64,000 nucleotides of DNA from CBCYMI01 sp965183855 (GTDB taxonomy: Bacteria; Pseudomonadota; Alphaproteobacteria; Caulobacterales; Maricaulaceae): contig CBCYMI010000003.1 of assembly GCA_965183855.1 (NCBI GenBank), forward strand, positions 4,722 through 68,721, given 5' to 3'. A program made the translations under genes and the position numbers. Of the stretch, positions 61,053 through 64,000 are shown one piece after another (the first letter of the stretch is position 1; each line of letters starts with the position of its first letter). The notes beneath the pieces were generated by a model, which had not been told where the DNA came from, did not search any database, and worked only from the letters and a program-made list of their open reading frames with translations.

Positions 61053-61800
61053 TGACATAATAGAAATTATAGGACCTGCATTTATTGCAGGTCTTATGAT
61101 TGCATTAACCCATGCTTTATTAGGAATAGAAGTGATTAAAAGAGGAATTATTTTTATTGATTTAGCAATTGCTCAAATTGCAGGTCTTGGATTAATTGTA
61201 TCGAGTTATTTTTTTCATGATCCGCATGCCTTAAATCTTCAATTAATCGCTTTAAGTTTTGCTTTTATGGGGGGGATATTTTTTTATTTTATTGAAAAAA
61301 TCACGCCTGAACAACAAGAGGCTATTATTGCAAGCAGTTTTGTTTTATCTGCATCCATTATACTTTTACTGCTCTCAAATTATCCTCATGGAGGAGAAAG
61401 AATACAAGATTTACTATCGGGTCAGCTTTTATTTATCACATGGCATGATGTCTTGATGCACGCGCCTATTTATGGATTAATTTTAGCTTTATGGCTTTGT
61501 TTCCCATGGTTAAGAAAAGGAATTGGTTTTTATCTTATATTTGCCTTTGCAATTACCTCTTCTGTTCAACTGGTTGGTGTATATGTTGTGTTTGCCAGCT
61601 TGATTTTACCTGCATTGGCAGCGATTGATTATAACTATTCATACCCTATCGCCTGGTTATGCGGTATTATGTCCGTTTGTTTGGGTATTTTAATTTCAAT
61701 AATTTATAATCTTCCTTCAGGTCCCGTAACCGTTGTTTGCTATACTGGTGTTACCTTATTTTTAAAAATCCTACACAGAGTTTTAAATCGCCATCAATAA
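61030..61800 (+). CDS. Zinc-type ABC transporter permease (ZnuB-like)
   Basis: 256-aa permease of the ABC-3 family with about eight transmembrane helices. Visible features are ALTHALLGIEVIKRGIIFID (the family GxxVVLRRxAFxGDA-like part), QIAGLGLIVSSYFF, SGQLLFITWHDV and SVQLVGVYVVFASLILPALA. Starts 23 bases before the substrate-binding gene ends, so the two are coupled. No ATP-binding subunit follows: the next feature is a terminator and a convergent gene. The ATPase must be supplied elsewhere or is lost. Confidence 0.9.
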   Translation: MKQIVFNSDIIEIIGPAFIAGLMIALTHALLGIEVIKRGIIFIDLAIAQIAGLGLIVSSYFFHDPHALNLQLIALSFAFMGGIFFYFIEKITPEQQEAIIASSFVLSASIILLLLSNYPHGGERIQDLLSGQLLFITWHDVLMHAPIYGLILALWLCFPWLRKGIGFYLIFAFAITSSVQLVGVYVVFASLILPALAAIDYNYSYPIAWLCGIMSVCLGILISIIYNLPSGPVTVVCYTGVTLFLKILHRVLNRHQ

Positions 61801-61921
61801 TTTTTAAACTCGATTAAGATTATAAGAGGTTTTAAATTGTTTAAACTGCATATTAAAGGCAAAATAGCTTTATCTGAATAATATGTATTTTAAGAAAAAG
61901 AATTTCACTTAAGGTTTAAAT

Positions 61922-61959
61922 AAATAAAGAGAAAGGAGTAATTTCCTTTCTCTTTATTT
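61922..61959. terminator. Bidirectional terminator between permease and TonB receptor
   Basis: A 16-base stem (AAATAAAGAGAAAGGA / TCCTTTCTCTTTATTT) has a 6-base loop and lies between convergent genes. T-rich sequence follows on the plus strand (TTTG TTTTG), and the mirror has A-runs, so both transcripts can end here. Confidence 0.85.
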
Positions 61960-61989
61960 GTTTTGTGATAGAAGATATCAGAATATGCT

Positions 61990-64000
61990 TTAATATTTTA
62001 AATGAAGCCCTAAAAAGAAATATCGTCCTAAAGATGAAATGGGATATGTAAAGCTCGTTTTAAAAGGTTTTTCATTCATAACATTATTAATCCCACCATA
62101 AAAGGAAATATTATCCTTCCATTGATAAGAAAAACTCAAATCATACACCCAGAATTGGCGACTTAAAACATTTTCTATTTGATCTGCATCTTCTTGTTCA
62201 GAAAAATATTGATGGCTTTGATAGCGAATTTGATTTCGAACAACCCATTTATCATTTGGAATCCAGTCCATATTATAATTAACTGACCATTTAGGACGTG
62301 CAAATTCTTCAGTTTCCGGATCCGCAGCTGTTGGGTCTGCAGGAACACGATATTCTGTAATATCGATTAGATATGTTCCCAAGACACCCAAATCAACATG
62401 TCCGAAACGCCCAAGTTTCACACGATTAAGATCAAATCGGTAATATCCTGAAAAATCAATTCCTTCTGCTTCAACAGAAGCAAAATTTAAATCGCTTGCC
62501 TTAAAATAATTCAATCCCAGTGTTTTAGGATTACGCATAATGGATTTACAAAAGACATTATCGGTGCTTTCTGCATCATAACACGCATTAATAATATCTT
62601 GTGTATCGGGAGATTCAATCGCATCTTCTATTTTAATATTCCAATAATCTACATGAAGAGAAAGGTCAGAGATATAATTTCCAGGTGTTAAGCTAAAGCC
62701 TAATGTATATGTTTTAGCATTTTCTTCCTGAAGATTTGAATTTCCCCCTTTTTCTCCTTGAATCCGTGCAGAGTTTGGATCTATCCAATCCTCAGGAATT
62801 CCTGCCGATCTACAATTTTTCAACCGATTTTTTGGATTGTTTCCTAAATTAATAAAATTAGCATCACATGGATCATCGGGTTCACTGAACGAAGGTTGTA
62901 AAGGTGAAAATAATTCAGAAATATTTGGAGCACGAATCGCATTGGAATACGTTGCCTTCAATTTAAAATCTGGTATAATTTGCCAGTTTAATCCAGCCTG
63001 CCAGCTCGTTGTTTTCCCAATTGTGCTATAATCTGCAAAACGAATAGCAGCTCCTAATTCAATATCTTCAAATAAGAATCTATCTTTTATAATGGGCAGT
63101 AAAACTTCAAAAAAAGCTTCAGAAGTATCAAATTGACCAGAAACAGGTTGTGTGCCACTGCTAAAAAACAGGCTAGATTTTTCAAAGTGTGAAGTCTGAT
63201 AATCACTTGTTTCTTTACGATATTCGGCTCCTACAGCAAAACTTATCGGATATGGTAAAACAGAAAACCATTCTTTTGTATCTCCTGTAATATAGCCATT
63301 TAAAACCTGTTGTTCTATATCCCAAATCGTAATATTATTAATCGCAAAGAAATCAATTGCTTCTTTTGAGATATTTCCTCTACCAAAAATATTTGCAGGA
63401 TGACATTGGCCATTTCCTGGTTGAAATGTTCTAAACCCAGGTTTTACATAAGGGTAAGAAGCTGTTGGAGCCAAACGCTTGGAATCCAGATCTGAACGAC
63501 AAACAATTTCTCCTGTTTTTGGATCTTTTACAGCATCAATTGCTGCAAACCAACGATCATCAACCTGGTCATAACTTGAATATTTAGCCTGTGTTTTTCC
63601 ATAATTATAGGATAATTCATAATTCCATTCATTCGGAAATTTTCCTTCAATTCCAAAAACCGTTCGAAATGTTGATAGATTTGTATTTACCCTATTCATG
63701 TTCCCGAGATCTGATTGATCCCGTGAAACCAAAAACTGTGCCTTCGACCCATCATACCCTGGATTTTTCTCTAAAAACTGATTTAATGCAGTCTTTAATT
63801 CAGCTGGAAGATAAGGATTGTCTAAAGAAATCGGGATAAAATCATGAAATGAATTTACACCATAATACGTCTTTGTTTCTGATTTTGAATATTTTGCATT
63901 TGCAAAAAAATTGATATTATCCATTAACCTATAATTTAAAGTCGAATTAAATGTATATCTCTGATAGTCTGGAAGAGCAGATTGTGTATTCAACCTATTC
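61990..64000 (-). CDS. TonB-dependent receptor, C-terminal part (continues beyond window)
   Basis: About 670 residues of an outer-membrane receptor barrel, including NINFFANAKYSKSETKTYYG, the ATYSNAIRAPNISELFSPLQ strand pattern, an 'EENAKTYTLGFSLTPG' block and the end SSLGRYFFLGLHLKY with a terminal aromatic residue. The frame is open to the window edge, so the plug and signal peptide are outside. Substrate cannot be inferred. It converges with the zinc-uptake unit and could belong to metal acquisition, but that is speculation. Confidence 0.85.
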   Translation of the reverse strand, partial: NRLNTQSALPDYQRYTFNSTLNYRLMDNINFFANAKYSKSETKTYYGVNSFHDFIPISLDNPYLPAELKTALNQFLEKNPGYDGSKAQFLVSRDQSDLGNMNRVNTNLSTFRTVFGIEGKFPNEWNYELSYNYGKTQAKYSSYDQVDDRWFAAIDAVKDPKTGEIVCRSDLDSKRLAPTASYPYVKPGFRTFQPGNGQCHPANIFGRGNISKEAIDFFAINNITIWDIEQQVLNGYITGDTKEWFSVLPYPISFAVGAEYRKETSDYQTSHFEKSSLFFSSGTQPVSGQFDTSEAFFEVLLPIIKDRFLFEDIELGAAIRFADYSTIGKTTSWQAGLNWQIIPDFKLKATYSNAIRAPNISELFSPLQPSFSEPDDPCDANFINLGNNPKNRLKNCRSAGIPEDWIDPNSARIQGEKGGNSNLQEENAKTYTLGFSLTPGNYISDLSLHVDYWNIKIEDAIESPDTQDIINACYDAESTDNVFCKSIMRNPKTLGLNYFKASDLNFASVEAEGIDFSGYYRFDLNRVKLGRFGHVDLGVLGTYLIDITEYRVPADPTAADPETEEFARPKWSVNYNMDWIPNDKWVVRNQIRYQSHQYFSEQEDADQIENVLSRQFWVYDLSFSYQWKDNISFYGGINNVMNEKPFKTSFTYPISSLGRYFFLGLHLKY

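Noticed and set aside
1..64000. CRISPR array, prophage, toxin-antitoxin, restriction or other defence cluster
   Set aside because: No regularly spaced identical repeats, no phage structural genes and no recognisable defence-gene motif was seen on either strand.

Overview
This is an AT-rich alphaproteobacterial chromosome segment (about one third G+C by eye). The gene orders tig-clpP-clpX-lon, radA-cvpA-purF-SDR and der-bamB-TPR-panB, an OmpA protein with a long polyproline linker, and an alphaproteobacterial-style RNase E point to the Acetobacterales/Rhodospirillales. High A+T, long intergenic gaps, many remnant genes and only degenerate insertion sequences suggest a host-associated or recently genome-reducing lineage. 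That lifestyle and family placement are inference; no 16S gene is present.

Layout. 0.3-5.1 kb: RNase E, a periplasmic M48/TPR protease and a DsbA-like protein. 5.1-6.7 kb: a degenerate IS1595-type element plus tails of a LysR regulator and a PhzF-like protein. 6.7-8.9 kb: ergothioneine genes egtB-egtD, with an iron-ligand substitution in EgtB. 9-10.5 kb: an orphan ORF, tRNA-Val and an amidohydrolase remnant. 10.6-17.2 kb: the protein quality-control block lon, clpX, clpP, tig. 17.7-21.9 kb: radA, cvpA, purF and an SDR gene. 22-26.5 kb: der, a frameshifted bamB, a TPR protein and panB. 27.2-28.8 kb: an orphan TadG-like protein. 29.3-34.5 kb: a methylmalonyl-CoA mutase operon (mutA-mutB-meaB) whose three genes are all broken by small indels, mostly in homopolymers. 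35-41 kb: a frameshifted helix-hairpin membrane protein, a BON/OmpA protein, an acidic microprotein without Lys or Arg, a two-gene GCS2-ligase/M14-deacylase operon, and EF-hand and radical-SAM remnants. 41.4-43.1 kb: a large secreted protein. 43.8-47.9 kb: IS1595-family remnants, including one element inside another and an inverted copy, bracketing ompA. 48-51.7 kb: a CoA-transferase, a GntR regulator and glutaryl-CoA dehydrogenase. 52-55.9 kb: a YegP-like protein, a TonB receptor, a second copy of the 5.5-kb IS type and a DUF805 pseudogene. 56-64 kb: OxyR divergent from a predicted metal exporter, then a porin, zinc-type ABC binding protein and permease, and a partial TonB receptor.

How it fits together. 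Housekeeping genes are clean and often overlapping or tightly spaced, while peripheral metabolism (methylmalonyl-CoA route, amidohydrolase, PhzF-like, radical SAM, EF-hand, DUF805) is decaying. Indels in A or T runs are a recurring lesion. The right end is a metal and oxidative-stress neighbourhood. No CRISPR array, prophage or classical defence system was seen. The least explained intact loci are the GCS2/M14 pair and the neighbouring acidic microprotein.
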